Origin: Oopsacas minuta
Lineage: Eukaryota; Porifera; Hexactinellida; Lyssacinosida; Leucopsacidae
Direction of reading: 5' to 3'
Assembly (NCBI GenBank): GCA_024704765.1
Contig: JAKMXF010000155.1
Coordinates: 722,402 to 786,401 of the forward strand
DNA length: 64,000 bases
Shown here one piece after another: positions 35,329-46,103 of the stretch (the first letter of the stretch is position 1; each line of letters begins with the position of its first letter). The notes beneath the pieces are model-generated. The model worked only from the letters and a program-made list of their open reading frames with translations, did no database searches and had not been told where the DNA came from. Both the position numbers and the translations under genes were made by a program.

Positions 35329-36862
35329 ACATGGTGACCAAGGCAAGTCGTGGGCACCACATGTTATATGCACTTCTTGTTCAAGTGGACTACGTGATTG
35401 GTTGAACAAAAGGAAAGTTTCAATGCCATTTGCAATACCCATGGTCTGGAGGGAACAGTAAAATCACCTTGATGATTGTTACTGTTGCCTTATCGACATT
35501 AGAGGATTCTCAGCCAAGAATAAGCACGCTCTTGTTTACCCAGACTTGGATTCTGCTCGCAGGCCAATTCCACACGACATCTCATTACCAATCCCAATTC
35601 CCAAGCCACAGCAAATTAAAATCGAGTTTGATATGGTGGAAGATGTTCATGCGGATTCTACAGATGCTAATTATGTCCCGGAAGATGAATTACTAGAGCC
35701 ACAAACATTAACACAGGGAGAATTGACTGACTTGGTCAGGGATCTAGACTTATCTAAAGACAAAGCTGAACTCCTTGCATCCAGGCTCAAACAGAAAAAC
35801 CTACTCGACAAAGATGTCCTAGTATCCCACTATCGCATGCGAAATTTCGATCTCGCTCATTACTACACCACTGATGGTCCACTGTGCTATTGTAATGATA
35901 TCGAAGGACTCTATGCAAACCTATTACAAGAGCATTCTTCCTCTGATTGGCGCCTTTTCATCGACTCGTCAAAACGCAGTTTGAAAGCTGTTCTGTTGCA
36001 TAACGGAAATCTAAAGCCTGGCGTTCCAATTGCTCACTCCGTCTATCTCAAAGAAACCTTCATCAATTTGTAGGAAGTTTTGGAGGCAATACAGTATAGA
36101 ACACATATATGGAATATTTGCGGTGATCTTAAGATAATCGGGCTCTTGATGGGCTGGCAACAAGGTTTTACAAAGTATTGTTGTTTCCTATGTCTATGGG
36201 ACAGCCGAGCAACTGGTGAACATTATAAAAAATGTGATTGGCCGAAGAGAACCTATGAAGTGGGGAAGACCAATTTACAGCATTCGCCATTGGTAGATCC
36301 AAACAAATTTTTCTTACCCCCACTTCATATAAACTTGGATTAATGAAAACATTCTTTAAAACAATGGGCAAAACAAATTCAGCAGGATTTCTGCATTTGG
36401 TAGGCAAATTTCCGAAACTAAGCGAGGCAAAGTTAAAAGAGGGAGTATTTGTAGGACCACAAATCAGACAAGTATTCAGAGATCCAGATTTCGAGAAGAC
36501 ATTATCCAAATTAGAAATGAGTGCTTGGAATTCTTTCAAATGGGTTTGTGAAAACTTTTGGGCAACAAGAAGTCGTCCAACTACAGGGAAGGAGTGGAAA
36601 CCTTGCTTAACGCATGCGAGCAGATGGGCTGTCGCATGTCGCTAAAACTTCACTTCTTGCACTCTCACCTTGATTTTTTCCCTGAGAACCTTGGTCCTGT
36701 AAGTGATGAACAGGGTGAGAGATTCCACCAAGACATACAGGAGAAGAAACCCGATACCAAGGTTTCTAGTATGAGGGCATGATGTCCGATTACTGTTGGA
36801 GGCTCTTCAGAGATAATCGCAACAAGATATATAAAAGGAAGTCGTACTCTCAACTCTTTTAA
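35329..36862 (+). pseudogene. Family U transposon protein, copy C, least broken
   Basis: Frame: 'GDQGKSWAPHVICTSCSSGL', 'RDWLNKRKVSMPFAIPMVWR', one TAA, 'NHLDDCYCC', 'SARRPIPHDISLPIPIPKP'. The 35546-36073 block adds 'ELTDLVRDLDLSKDKAELLA' and 'DWRLFIDSSKRSLKAVLLHN', then a TAG. Next come 'ICGDLKIIGLLMGWQQGFTK', 'YCCFLCLWDSRA', 'LPPLHINLD' with a one-base loss, 'KLKEGVFVGPQIRQVF', a frameshift at about 36556, 'LKLHFLHSHLDFFPENLG', 'ERFHQDIQ', another frameshift, and the tail 'YKRKSYSQLF' ending at 36862. Inference: Asp of FIDSSK and Asp of GDLK, followed by CxxC, resemble the D...D-CxxC layout of CMC (CACTA/Mirage/Chapaev) transposases. The family is not named from memory. Confidence 0.75.
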
Positions 36863-37245
36863 TTTAGTTAGCTACCTTTATACTTCTAGATGGATATGTA
36901 TTTCTCCTTAGTTTGTGAGTAGTTGATACATGTATGGATGTGAATAATTTTATGTATGAGCTAGGATAATAACTGATATTATCTTGGCATTAATCTCAAA
37001 CATCGAAACGTTGATTTATTTCAGATGGCTATCATGTAAGAAGACAAAAAGTCAGCCACTGCCATAAAATAACAGGAAAAATTTAGGAAATACATAAAAA
37101 TCGTTGACTTGTAGATGGAAAAAAAACTGGACGTGCTGGAAAGAATCTGAAAACAGATTTGAATTCAGCGTAAAAAACTTGCTTAGAAAATGTCAATCTA
37201 ATACTTGATGACAAAATGAAGTTAAATTTTGTTGACCTGTGTTAT
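35329..37245 (+). mobile_element. Family U transposon, copy C (5'-truncated, 3' end present)
   Basis: The 5' end is missing: homology starts abruptly at 'GDQGKSWAPH', without the Cys finger. The 3' end at 37245 (reversed: 'ataacacaggtcaacaaaat') matches both ends of copy A. Internal landmarks, 'tcatcaagta' and 'attttctaag', match the left end of copy A, which confirms that it is the 3' end of the family. Confidence 0.7.
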
Positions 37246-38879
37246 ATATTGGACAGCCCTTGTAGTTTGCTAACCATTCGTCTACTTTCCATCTCTTCAC
37301 CGCTTCACTCTACCTTTCTGTGTATCTGATTTATGAATGTATCATATATATTACAGATGATCTGAATATTGAATGTATGAATTACATATTGAGAAATTTC
37401 CATTTTGATAACCAATGCATCGTGAACACAAATTCCCTATGTGTTTTCAAACAATGAAGTATTAATAGTTGAACTTGAAGTCAATAGTTTTCGCTCTATA
37501 TTTATAGAAAATCTGGTGGAATATTCCAATTAAAAAATCAATAATCTCCTATATTTTTTCCAATGCAAAAATGCGCTTTTAAAGAACATTTATTGGTTGG
37601 ATACGTCTTGAGCTGCAAATTTATAGTGCTCAAGTATTTATACAATCCACAAGGAATGTAAGGTTGCTAATCCATTCCGAGTCACTCATTTCACATTGGA
37701 CAACATCTTTCTCCTTCAGAAATATATCGATTTTTGATCTCTAATGGTAAAATCGCTCAAGTTCGGATTCTCTGCCTACCCAACGCAGTAAATACTGAAT
37801 ATCATTTCATCTTCGAAAAGACTGGTCTCGCCTCCATTTTTAGATGAAACTTCAGCAGTTTTACCAACTAAATGTATTTATGTTGTCCAGTTAACTAAAG
37901 TGTCAGATAGTCGAGGGTCTACTGTTGTTATGTTATGTTGTTTGTTTCATTTATTACTCTTATTCAATTGATATTTGTAATTGTATGAACAATCAAACTA
38001 GAGTTGGAATCTAGTATTAATCGCTCTAGTAATGAATTCGTTTGATAGCATGTAACCTTTGTTCCTATTAAATATATGTGAGAATGACAATATCCTCTGA
38101 TAGCTCGTTGAGAACTGAGTTAGGCATGTAAATATGATCCAAATCCTAATAAGTAGAAAAAATATCGTATACAGTTATAAGCTAAATTGTAAAATATATT
38201 CAATAACATCCATCTTACAAAAAATAAGAGTTCATAGCAAGCCTGCCCAGTCTTATAAGCGGAAACGAGCAATCAAAAGTTTTCTTGAGTACTTTAGTTA
38301 GTAGAATTTCATACCAATGAGAGAATAAATATCCACTGTATACACCATATAAAAATACACTTTTTTGGAATATACACTATACAAGAATATATTTTCAGAT
38401 ATTTTCGGTTTGGTACAACAGTCTCAAGAATTATTACATGAGAATATATTGTAACATATTATGGATACGTTTTCACAGCCTCACGAGGTGGTAGAGACAA
38501 TCTATTAGTTCCATAAAGGGAGATGATTGAATGTGTAACGTATAAGGACAAGTAAAACCCGCAAATACATAGAATAATTATTCATGGATAATATTGGATA
38601 TCTATACTCAGTGAATACATAGAGTTAGTTATGGATTCCTATTGAAGCAATTAAAATGATAATTAATAGGATTATAATGAGAAAAAGTATACCATATAAT
38701 ATTGCATTAGGTTTCATACCGTTAGATCTATATTCATCATTAAAAGGCAATAAATATTTACCAGGTGTAAGGATCTAAAGATCTAAAAACGGTATAAAAA
38801 TACTGATTTCAGATTTCAGGATCTCATGGGCAAATTACCCAGGGGACGAAATTTCAAGAGATTCCACGAAGTCTGTTAC
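37246..38879. other. Gene-free AT-rich stretch
   Basis: No open frame over 60 codons and no bounded repeat was seen. Confidence 0.5.
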
Positions 38880-38883
38880 GAAC

Positions 38884-39090
38884 GTAAAGTCCGGCAGTAT
38901 TCGGTTAAGGCGGCCTTGCTGTGATCGTCTTCAGTGGTATCCTATCCATCTTTAAATCTCTCTATCCACCTATGTGGTTTGTCGGAAGGGCAATCATCCC
39001 CATACACAACGCTCATCTCTTCTAAGACCTCTACGCGAGTTATCCTCATGTGGCAAAACATTTCTATTTCAGAAAACTGTGGCCATTCTC
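38884..39090 (-). pseudogene. N-terminal fragment of a mariner transposase
   Basis: Minus strand reads 'EWPQFSEIEMFCHMRITRVE', 'VLEEMSVVYGDDCPSDKPHR', 'WIERFKDG', a TAG and 'DTTEDDHSKAALTE'. This is the helix-turn-helix DNA-binding start of a mariner transposase (usual form: DCPSDRTVYRWIERF..G..TTEDEPRSGRP). The catalytic part does not follow on the 3' side. Confidence 0.7.
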
Positions 39091-39137
39091 TTGCCGGCTG
39101 AAGAAGCACACTTTACCTTTATAGGGACAGCTTCATA

Positions 39138-39300
39138 CTTTCTTTTCTACTAATACTTTGAAATTATTTTCTGTTTCGTAGTAATCGAACCATGTTGCAT
39201 CTATTGTCACTATACTATCCAATAAGTCATTCTCGCTAAGCCACGATTTGAGTAAATCACTGCTAGCTCTAACCCTAGCTTTCTTATGATTTGCGGGCAG
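39138..39300 (-). pseudogene. First-Asp fragment of a mariner transposase
   Basis: Minus strand reads 'NHKKARVRASSDLLKSWLSE', 'NDLLDSIVTIDATWFDYYET' and 'NFKVLVEKKV' then TGA. 'TIDATWF' is the first catalytic Asp block (usual MDETWF, with Glu changed to Ala). In element order this region should come after an N-terminal part, but here it lies 5' of the N-terminal fragment at 38884-39090. These are therefore two rearranged pieces or the remains of two copies. Confidence 0.65.
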
Positions 39301-39811
39301 ATTTCAGAATTATTGTTGAGAACCTACTTTAGTAAATCGAATGCTGTACGATAACTACCTGTGTTATGAAAAATGTTCCTATATATAAGAAGCTATATAG
39401 TATAAGATTCGAATTGGAATATGATACCGTTATTTAACTGCACTAGGTAAATGATACATCAATTCGGTGAATAACCTTTTGGAGAGCCCTTGTACTAAAG
39501 CAAGTAAGTTGGTTGAGACTGATGGTAAGTGTTTGTCAATATCACTTGTTACTTGTCTGGCAATTTGGGTACATCACGAAGACAGCACTAGTTGATCGAC
39601 ATGACTTACATTTAATTGGATTGAGTCATAGGTTGACAAGTGATTCCATGTTAGTAATAACCTCTCCAGTATTGCTACCCATGGAAGGTGTCTCAAAGAA
39701 TTGTTGCATTCTTGGAAGTTGAAGATAGTGAATTAGTAGTTGTCAGACACTTCTTCTGATCATAAATATTTGGCGATATCACCCTCTCATCCAACCATAT
39801 CGTAAGACAGT
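39301..39811. other. No clear gene
   Basis: A 69-codon plus ORF (39513-39722) has no recognised motif. Nothing else was seen. Confidence 0.4.
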
Positions 39812-40222
39812 CAATGACGTATCCAGGGGGATAGGGGATATAACACCACCCCCCACACATGTATAAATTACATGATATGAAATCATATTTGAATTAGAAA
39901 AATTATGCCAATATCTACATTATTCGTTCGATTGGAAAACTTAAATTTTTGGCTCGCTTCGCTCGGATAGTATTCTATATATTATATTATTATACCTTAA
40001 TGTATTTACATTGTATTAATCTTCGGACGAATGTAACGGTTGGTCTTTCCAAGTGTTAAGAGTAATGCAACACAAAATATTCTTGAAGTTTCTCAGATTC
40101 ACTATTGGCTCCAATCTCAATATGTTGTAGTGGCATTTAGCTTTAATATGTAAAATGTTAATTAAGGAGAAGAAATATTTGGGATGTCTACTTCCCCTGC
40201 ACACTCGATAAATCCGTCCCTG
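39812..40222. mobile_element. Possible hAT-type MITE, about 411 bp
   Basis: Left end 'caatgacgtatccaggggg' and right end (reversed) 'cagggacggatttatc' are similar, of the CAGTGGCGGATCCAGGGG style common at hAT-derived ends. The interior is non-coding. No 8-bp duplication is visible. It could also be two unrelated ends. Confidence 0.4.
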
Positions 40223-40747
40223 ATCTTGAGCCTAGTATTTTGCTGCCTAGGCGGCATTTAATTCAGGCGAGTTAGGTGTAGTTTCACTGTCTATCAATAA
40301 CTTTGTCCCTCGTATTTTAAGCTATTTTTGCGGGATAGTGAAACAAAAAGCTGTAGTTTTTAATAAGGCAGCATGGAGAAATAGTGAGGTTGGCATACAT
40401 CCCAACTGACCAACTTAATGTTGGTTTGGCCACCATTTTGGCACAAATAGCAGATCGGCCATTATTACGAGCATTTACCAAATCTAGAATCATTGTGCTA
40501 AACCTGAATTTTTGTAGCTTTGATACCTTAATGAATATGTCTTAAATTTTTAAGATAGGTATGAAGTGCGCATGTTCACTATCGAGCACAGTGAGTGTAT
40601 TATACACACATCGTCACATATTTACAACATCATTTCACGTGTCACCAGTTTCTAAGATTCTACCTCGTATTCTCCCATCTAATAATTATCTAGTGATATT
40701 TTACACAAAATGGCTGGCATATTTAATTAAGTTCTTTATAACTGAAA

Positions 40748-40845
40748 AGGTTTAATGTTTTACCCAAGTAGGTCTGCCCAATACCTAGTATATGCCTGAC
40801 TCCCCATACCCTACTACATTTTGATATCATATCTCTCTCCATAGT
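40748..40845 (+). repeat. Dispersed repeat, copy 2 (first copy at 5-105)
   Basis: Same orientation and order of motifs as the start of the window ('taatgttttaccc', 'tatgcctgact', 'tgatatcatatctctct'). Non-coding. Confidence 0.5.
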
Positions 40846-41115
40846 TCAGTTAGTAGCCTCTCGCGGGTATATTTTCGTAGTAAATGCAATCCTGAGCAAA
40901 TTGTCCAACGATTGCTAAGGGTCAACTAGAAGTTCTTCAAACGAATATCCCTGAGAAGATTTCCGAATTGAGTATAGTGTTTGGACTCAACCCCAATGTT
41001 TCTCTAAGAAACATGCAGCGGCATATCCTCACTCCAATAATAGAGGAACTGCAACACGGATGGAAGTGATAGTTTTGATGGTGAGAACTAAGAACGGTGT
41101 CCAATTGAACATATA

Positions 41116-41349
41116 CAGGGTGTACCATAATTATTGCCCTATGGTATAAATGACTATAACATTCAAAGATGATTAATTAAATATGCTACTTTGACTAGTG
41201 CATAAGGGAACTCGTTGTATCAAGTTAATCCACTAAATAAGGTTGGTCAATAAATTTATGAAAGAAATCTAACCAATTTGTACGACATTTTAGAAATATT
41301 GATGAAATGAAACTAAATGCTGATAGGGCAATAATTATGGGTTACCCTA
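41116..41349. mobile_element. 234-bp MITE, Tc1/mariner type, TA-flanked
   Basis: Left 'cagggtgtaccataattatt' followed by 'gccctatg'; right (reversed) 'tagggtaacccataattatt' followed by 'gccctat'. TA is present at 41114-41115 and 41350-41351. The inside is non-coding. The 'cagggtgt' start is like those of the two Tc1 elements in the window, so an internally deleted Tc1 relative is likely. Confidence 0.75.
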
Positions 41350-41953
41350 TATTCCTACATTGATTACACCTCCATTCACATCCATCACAAAATGTGTAAA
41401 TTTGGGTCGATACATCTTTGTTCCACATGTGCATAACACTCTACGTCATGACAATCTAAACGCATCCAGGTGATAAGATCATCGCAATATACTGCCAGTA
41501 TAATTATAACATATAAAATTATATCTGGGATGGTTTGGAAAATAATAGGGGAAATGTTAGCTTATAATCCATTTAGCTCTGAACTTACTTATTAGTAAGT
41601 ACTTTTATACAAGCTTATTTTAATGATAGACTCACTAATTTGTCTAGTTTTATTTATGCATTTTAGGAATTTATTGATTGCTCAGGGTCGTTGTGTGGTT
41701 ATTCTTGTGATTTATATTGGAATGCATAATTATGTGGTTAATATACAACCAGCAGTTTATCATGCCTGCAAAGAGTAACATTGGTTTTTTAGGCATGGTG
41801 GGAGTGTTAGCTTTTGGGTATTTCTCCCACGCTCACGCCTAGCCATCACATCTCTCCAATTTCAGTGAGTTCACGAAAACCAGTAGTTTATATATATAAT
41901 TGCAACATTTATTCACAACCGAGTCCCTCTTCGAGTTATCGCCCGTGCTATTA
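41350..41953. other. Gene-free stretch
   Basis: AT-rich sequence between a MITE and a Tc1 element. No open frame of interest. Confidence 0.5.
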
Positions 41954-43276
41954 CAGGGTGTCTCAAAAGTTTTTCACCTTATCCATCAAGCCAGTAAATT
42001 GTATTTAATGTATAGAATCATTAGACTATTTGCCAATGTATTTACCGTTAAGTTCGATACAAGAATTAATGCGGTTTGGCATTGCATCGATTTAATTCTG
42101 GAGAATCGATGGGCTAATACCGCTCCAGATATTTTCCAAGATCTTCGCGAGTTGTTTTAGATTAGTAACAGGCTTCCTTTTGTCCAGCCCTTCCTGCATA
42201 ATGGTCCACAGATTCAAATCTGGCGAGTCACTAGGCCAGATAACTTTCGCCCAGAATCCTGGTAATCGATCAGAAAGCCACTTCTGTATCTTTATAGCAG
42301 TGTGAGCAGGGGCTCCATCATGTATAAAATAAGTGTCGGACATCTTCGATACAATTTCCTCTGAGCCAGGGGCCCCTCATCTTTTTACGTTTATAGGTAG
42401 GGAGACAGCACTTTTCCAGGGTTTCATTGATATAATAGTCCGCATTTACAGATTGTCTTGGAGAGATTAGATGGAGTTCTGATAGTCCCTGATGACTCAT
42501 TATTCCCCAAACCATTAATCTTGGAGGATTTTTAACCGTTTCAACTGGAGTGATATCAGGCGAACTGACGTCCCAAATCCGATCATTCTGTGAATTTGTA
42601 GGTTGAAAAAGCTCAAAGGGGCTTTCATCACTGAAGAAAATTCCCACCCAATCAAGTGAAGTCCAAGATTTATTCTCAAGACAGAACTTGATCCTTTTAG
42701 ACTTTGTACTTCCGTCAATATAGGGTTGATGGCCGTTTATACGCTTTTGCCCCAATAGAATTATGTTAATGACGGTGAACAGTATCTTTACTAATAGCAA
42801 CATATTTACTTGAAATATATTTCGCCATTTCTGAGTTGATTGCCATCGTTTGCCTATCGATTTCGAATTATTATTTTCGGGACCCGACAACTTTCGGCGG
42901 ACGTCCAGAACGAGGCTTGTCATTGAACATTTCTTCAGCTTTTTGCTTTTTGTTCCAATTCTTTATGGTTCGAATTGTGACTCCAAGTATGTCAGCAACT
43001 GTTCTTTGAGTGGAACCAGCTAGTAGCATACCTATCGCTCTCTTGCGGATGGCTAATCTTGTCATTTTGACATCCATAATATTGAAATTTGATAATTATA
43101 CAAAGTTTCGCAAAATGAATCACAAAATTAAATATTTGATACTACTCATGATTGAGAACATTAGCCAACTATAAATTGACAATGCTAAAATAAATGGGTA
43201 GATAGTAAATGAAGTAGGCTGATTTCTGTTCAAATATATTAAATACTAATGGTGAAAAAACTTTTGAGACACCCTG
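41954..43276 (-). mobile_element. Tc1-like element T1 (complete ends, TA duplication)
   Basis: Ends 'cagggtgtctcaaaagtttt' are inverted at 43257-43276 and flanked by TA (41952-41953, 43277-43278). Length 1323 bp. One transposase pseudogene is carried on the minus strand. Confidence 0.95.
42026..43077 (-). pseudogene. Tc1-like DD34E-type transposase missing its catalytic Glu
   Basis: Start at 43077: 'MTRLAIRKRAIGMLLAGSTQ', a helix-turn-helix, then 'NKKQKAEEMFNDKPRSGRPP'. The middle block (42318-42923) holds 'GIFFSDESPFELF' (first Asp), 'NSQNDRIWDV' and 'PPRLMVWGIMSHQG'. The next block (42092-42343) holds 'YFIHDGAPAHTA' (second Asp) and 'SDSPDLNLWTIMQEGL'. The usual form is SPDLNPIENLW; here four codons (PIEN) are absent, so the catalytic Glu is gone. 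The end reads 'NRINSCIELNGKYIGK', TAG at 42026-42028. The N-terminal half also has frameshifts. The long ORFs in other frames are shadows. Confidence 0.92.
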
Positions 43277-43278
43277 TA

Positions 43279-45397
43279 TTCAGATTAATGCTGGATACCT
43301 TACTAGCATAATTACCAACTGTTTACTTCAATGAAGTAAGCAGTGTGTTCAAGAACTACAAATATGATCATAGTTCATGCTCTTATGACGTGTATATATG
43401 CATTTCTGTATATTTTGTAATCGGATATCATGTAAGCTGGCGGAGCACATCCGTTCTAAAAGTGGTACAGCGAGATATTGAGTATTCTTATGTGGTACGG
43501 AGACACCATACACTCCAAGTGACAGCATTTATAGCAATATCTTGTATTACTGAAATTTTATAATATCGAAGTATTCTCGTATTATCCACTCAATGTTACC
43601 CTAATGTTTTCTTAGAAATTAATATCATTACTTGTCATTCCTTGTCAATATTTCGAAGTTTATAGCCACAGTACGCTCATTAAATAGATAATTAGCTAAT
43701 TACACATTCAATTCGATATTGTACAAAGCTCAAATGAGATGGAACAATTCTGATGTCATATTTGAATTCTACGGGTATGTATTACCACTCTATGGGTATG
43801 TGAATTTTTTAGAGCGTACTTATTGATTTAGTATCATTTTCAGTTTTGTGTAACATGTGGCAGAAATGGCACATCACTAGAATATCTGCACCATAATCGA
43901 TATTGTATGAAAATCATATGAGATTCTCTAAACTGAATTACAAATGTTTGTATAGTTGTAAATAAGTCGATTAGTGCAAAATTTTCATTCACATAGAAAG
44001 TAGCGCACGCGTATTTGATATGTGCTACTTGTGCAATTCAATCTCATTTGAATTTTGTTGAATGTGAAATTGAGGATTGAATTACCTTATTATCTATTTA
44101 ATGAGCAAGGTCTGGCTACAAAATATCTAATTATACAAGTTTTGGGGACTTTGGGAATGTTAAGTAATACCATCGTTTGGTTTTTTCAAGGATATTGTCG
44201 TATCCATATTCAAACATTCGCTGTATAATCAGGATATATATTTGTATATTTGGACAGTGTATGTATGTATAAAATAATGAAATAATTAACGAATTGTATA
44301 TTGTCGAAGAGATAATGGTGGAATAGCAGAACTTGCAAATCCAAATAATGGTACGGCTCTCGCCGCACCAGTAGTGTCGGGTATGCTGCCCCTGGTAAGA
44401 TAACAATCAAATGGAACTAGTTCACATTCCATTTACCTTCCAGGATATGGTTAAATTTTGGAAGATATATACTACAATTATGTAAATAATCAACGACATA
44501 AACCTTAACTCCAGACAATTCAAATGCTATCCACCCCAAACATTTGTGTGGATACTTGGAAATATCAAAGTTAGAGATATAATTGAACGTTGACTACTTA
44601 ATCAGACAACACTAAAATATTAACGGTGTAAAGTTACATCAAATATTTGAGATTTCATGAATAGATTTCCCCAATTTATTAATGAGTACCCTATTTATGA
44701 ATTGTCATTGATTATAATTGATTATGAATTCTGAAGTCTTATCTATAATATTAATCGTCCTATGGTTTTTCTAAGATGGGCATATTTACCCCCATAATTT
44801 ACAAATTTTCACACACTTCGACAAAATTTTGCATTTTGGGATTGATGAAATATATTTCTAACTATATGTGGTACATTTATTCAGAGAAATAGGTTGGAAC
44901 TTTGAAAAGTAGTACTCATAATTTAACCTAATTAACCCAAGATTCAAAAGCATGAGTTCGAGCGCCTACAGTCCTTATTTAATGAGTTATATGTATACCA
45001 GATATGATGTCGCATTGCTTCATTTTGTTTGGCGATAGTTGTATTAATATGCTCATGTTTCCTGGAAATCGAACTTAAGATAACTTTATTGCTAGGCACA
45101 ATTTTCCAGAAAGTTGTCACTTAATTAACAATTTTTGCATTGTGTACGACTATGGTTGAGATATTGCAGTGGCTTCTTATCTAACTGTCGGATAATTCGT
45201 TCAATAAACGTAACAATCATGTGTTAGTAAATTTCGAACAGAAATACAATATATGAGGGGTAAATTTATTGATGTCAAATCCAGATTACTGGGGGATTGG
45301 CATATCTTTGATAATGGGATTATTGTAGGTTTATCCATGAGTATCCTGGAATATTCTTAAACCTAATATTCACAATATTGAGCTGGAAGATTCATGT
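43279..45397. other. Gene-free AT-rich stretch
   Basis: Overlapping minus ORFs at 44131-44410 compete in two frames with no motif. No repeat boundary was seen. Confidence 0.5.
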
Positions 45398-45628
45398 CTA
45401 TGTGGTATTTTTTGATTTTCTAGCATAGTATGTACTGAAACATATATTTTCTATAGCATTTGACACGAAATTATCCGATTCAGCCAAATAATTATCCCAA
45501 AAGTAAGAATCCCTTCTTGGAGAAATGCTCCCAATATTGTGGCATTGCTGATCAGGTGTTGGGCCAACCAACATAGGTTGGTGATTTGTGGTGTATGCAA
45601 ACCTCCCTCTTTTTTCCTGTTGCTTCAT
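45398..45628 (-). CDS. Orphan ORF, 76 codons, unknown
   Basis: ATG to TAG frame reading 'MKQQEKRGRFAYTTNHQPML', 'VGPTPDQQCHNIGSISPRRD' and 'SYFWDNYLAESDNFVSNAIE'. The residue composition is more protein-like than that of most frames in this AT-rich DNA. No family, splice partner or transposon end is recognised, so it may be chance. Confidence 0.2.
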   Translation of the reverse strand: MKQQEKRGRFAYTTNHQPMLVGPTPDQQCHNIGSISPRRDSYFWDNYLAESDNFVSNAIENICFSTYYARKSKNTT

Positions 45629-45986
45629 TATAACTCAAGCTTTTTGGTTCAATCTCCAGCCAAAAAATTGGTTTGAATATGAGGTACAAAGTTATTGACT
45701 GATTGTGAAACTCCGGAAATCCATTTAATTTCTTGCCACCTGATCAACTTAATGAATCTACTCAACTCTACTATCTACTCTATTTTAAACTAGATGGAAC
45801 AGTTTGATTTTCATGATAGATCGGTTTTTATCATGTAAAGAGCCTCTATCTAATGCAATGATTGTTATTGGCATTGGTTTTGATTTATGTCAAAGTGATT
45901 GACTTGTTCACGAAAATTAGCATCTACTTAAACTAATTGAAATGGTGATACTAGCTTTGTGTAAACGTGAGTCTACTCTACTTTAA

Positions 45987-46103
45987 GCGGAAAGAATTTT
46001 CGAATTTATGTTCAAACAGCTTCGTAATGATGGATCTCAGGCAATTGAATTTAAGGAGAACCCTGAGAATGATTTCATGGCTGGCGGAAGAGTGATGTTG
46101 TAA
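45987..46103 (+). CDS. Short exon-like frame, unknown
   Basis: Reads 'AERIFEFMFKQLRNDGSQAI' and 'EFKENPENDFMAGGRVML' between two stops. A GTAAAT at 46100 could be a donor and the 'ctttaag' before it an acceptor. It lies 1.6 kb upstream of the confident exon at 47690 on the same strand. No link can be shown. Confidence 0.2.
   Translation, partial: AERIFEFMFKQLRNDGSQAIEFKENPENDFMAGGRVML

Noticed and set aside
44131-44410. Two overlapping minus ORFs (66 and 91 codons)
   Set aside because: Different frames of the same stretch with no motif or splice context.
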